In this document: positions 63,209-64,000 of the stretch, piece after piece
Layout: each line of letters opens with the position of its first letter
Numbering within the stretch: the stretch's first letter is position 1
Assembly: GCA_020629545.1 (NCBI GenBank)
Contig: JAHDDC010000001.1
Coordinates: 62,001 to 126,000, forward strand
Direction of reading: 5' to 3'
From: Hellea sp.
GTDB lineage: Bacteria > Pseudomonadota > Alphaproteobacteria > Caulobacterales > Maricaulaceae
Length of the DNA stretch: 64,000 nt
The notes under the pieces: generated by a model
Told to the model about the DNA's origin: nothing
Database searches by the model: none
What the model saw: the letters and a program-made list of their open reading frames with translations, nothing else
Made by a program: the position numbers and the translations under genes

Positions 63209-64000
63209 TTAGAAATTTTCTCTAAGCCATTGTATTGAACGACCTAGGCTGCCACCCGCATATCGCTTCCGCAAATATCGCCGTCCCGTAAGGTCGGGCG
63301 GGCCTGAGATTACTTCTTTTTCGTTCAAAAACTGATACTTAAGAAGACCTGTTGCAACGGCAAAATCCGGGCCGGAAAGGCTATCTTTTAGTCCCAGGAC
63401 ACCGTGTGGACGTCCAATCCGAACACGCTTATTAAAAACGAATTCCGCGAGCTCTCTTACTCCGTTCAGCTGCGCACCGCCACCTGTCAAAACGATTCGT
63501 CGTCCAGAGTAATTATCTAACCCCTTTTGACTCATGCGGTCCCGTAAAATTTCAAACGTCTCCTCTACCCGACTTCTAATAACGCCAGTCAGCATGGACT
63601 TTGGTTCGTTATGAAGTGTGTCTTGCGCTCCCATAGGTGGACAAGGAATATTAACACGATCATCGTCGGCTCCGTGCAAGGCCGATCCATACAACATTTT
63701 AATTCGTTCAGCAGCTTCTGGCGGCGTCATAAGTCCCCGAGCAATATCTTTGGTAACAGTCTGGCCACCAACAGAAAGAGCCTCAACATGAACGAGAGAA
63801 TTGTCTCTAAAAATTGACGCTGAAGTTACGCCGCCGCCCATATCGATAAGCGTCACGCCCAAATCCTTCTCATCCTCTGTCAACACGGATAGGCCGGCTG
63901 CATAAGGTGAGGCACTGACCGATTTTATGTTAAGATGGCAGCGTTCAATACAATGAGCGAGATTACGAAGAGGTCCAACCCCGGCCATGACAAAATGCAT
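63209..64000 (-). CDS. ftsA: cell division protein FtsA, C-terminal part (5' end outside window)
   Basis: 263 residues visible; the frame continues beyond the right edge and the ATG at 64000 is probably an internal Met. Actin-fold motifs LIDMGGGVTSASIF (phosphate 2), RRIVLTGGGAQLNG (adenosine) are present, and the C-terminal amphipathic membrane-targeting helix IQWLREN ends the protein. FtsA anchors FtsZ to the membrane. 103 bp separate it from ftsZ. Confidence 0.93.
   Translation of the reverse strand: MHFVMAGVGPLRNLAHCIERCHLNIKSVSASPYAAGLSVLTEDEKDLGVTLIDMGGGVTSASIFRDNSLVHVEALSVGGQTVTKDIARGLMTPPEAAERIKMLYGSALHGADDDRVNIPCPPMGAQDTLHNEPKSMLTGVIRSRVEETFEILRDRMSQKGLDNYSGRRIVLTGGGAQLNGVRELAEFVFNKRVRIGRPHGVLGLKDSLSGPDFAVATGLLKYQFLNEKEVISGPPDLTGRRYLRKRYAGGSLGRSIQWLRENF

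Overview
This window is core chromosome from an alphaproteobacterium close to the Caulobacter / Maricaulis / Hyphomonadaceae lineage. The evidence is several alphaproteobacterial gene orders: mreB-mreC-mreD-mrdA-rodA; nagZ-scpA-scpB-tatABC with a SPOR gene in front; hflK-hflC-DUF2065-degP; and ftsA-ftsZ-lpxC-bamD-recN-ligA. There is also an HdaA-type replication regulator beside a DUF2066 gene, stand-alone TadG/TadE genes, GANTC sites in many gene-upstream gaps, and two sequences matching the CtrA box TTAA-N7-TTAA. GC content looks moderate by eye. No tRNA, rRNA, insertion sequence, prophage or CRISPR array was seen. Coding density is very high, and no gap longer than about 200 bases lacks a gene.

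Layout: 1-3.5 kb has the 3' end of a DEAD-box helicase, an alpha/beta hydrolase, an HPt phosphotransfer protein, a CPBP protease and a small conserved protein. 3.6-5.8 kb is a large membrane-anchored coiled-coil protein with TipN-like architecture. 5.8-9.4 kb is an Mla-type lipid transport operon (STAS-MlaE, MlaF, MlaD, lipoprotein). 9.4-12.5 kb has a dipeptide epimerase, a lipoprotein and a Na+-dependent transporter. 12.6-18.1 kb is the rod-shape operon. 18.3-25.9 kb has a TVP38 protein, miaA, serB, the membrane quality-control operon degP/DUF2065/hflC/hflK, folA and a VUT-family transporter. 25.9-32 kb is tatCBA, scpBA, nagZ, SPOR and dgt. 32-38.9 kb has erpA, a patatin lipase, a membrane-protein pair, a degenerate rhomboid, a GYF-domain protein, a gamma-carbonic-anhydrase-like protein, DUF3126, cysE and queF. 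38.9-43 kb has an acyltransferase, a glutaryl-CoA dehydrogenase, astA and an Lrp regulator. 43-49.3 kb is an M16 protease / DUF4349 / rluA operon, then hdaA and DUF2066. 49.4-53.9 kb is purMN, a TadG-TadE-TadE cluster and ndk. 54-64 kb is an ABC-F ATPase, ligA, recN, bamD, lpxC, ftsZ and the 3' part of ftsA.

Most of the window supports envelope growth and cell division: elongasome, FtsA/FtsZ, lipid A synthesis, outer-membrane protein assembly, retrograde lipid transport, Tat export, peptidoglycan recycling and envelope proteolysis. Chromosome maintenance (ScpAB, RecN, LigA, HdaA) is interleaved. The CtrA-like boxes lie upstream of ftsZ and upstream of the SPOR-nagZ-scpAB-tat operon, which fits cell-cycle control. 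No obviously new multi-gene system was found. The most unusual signals are two genes whose conserved domains begin upstream of any ATG/GTG/TTG codon (rluA with an apparent AUA start, and a GYF-domain gene), a 17-codon leader ORF overlapping a terminator downstream of miaA, a rhomboid lacking its catalytic histidine, and tail-to-tail overlap of most convergent gene pairs.
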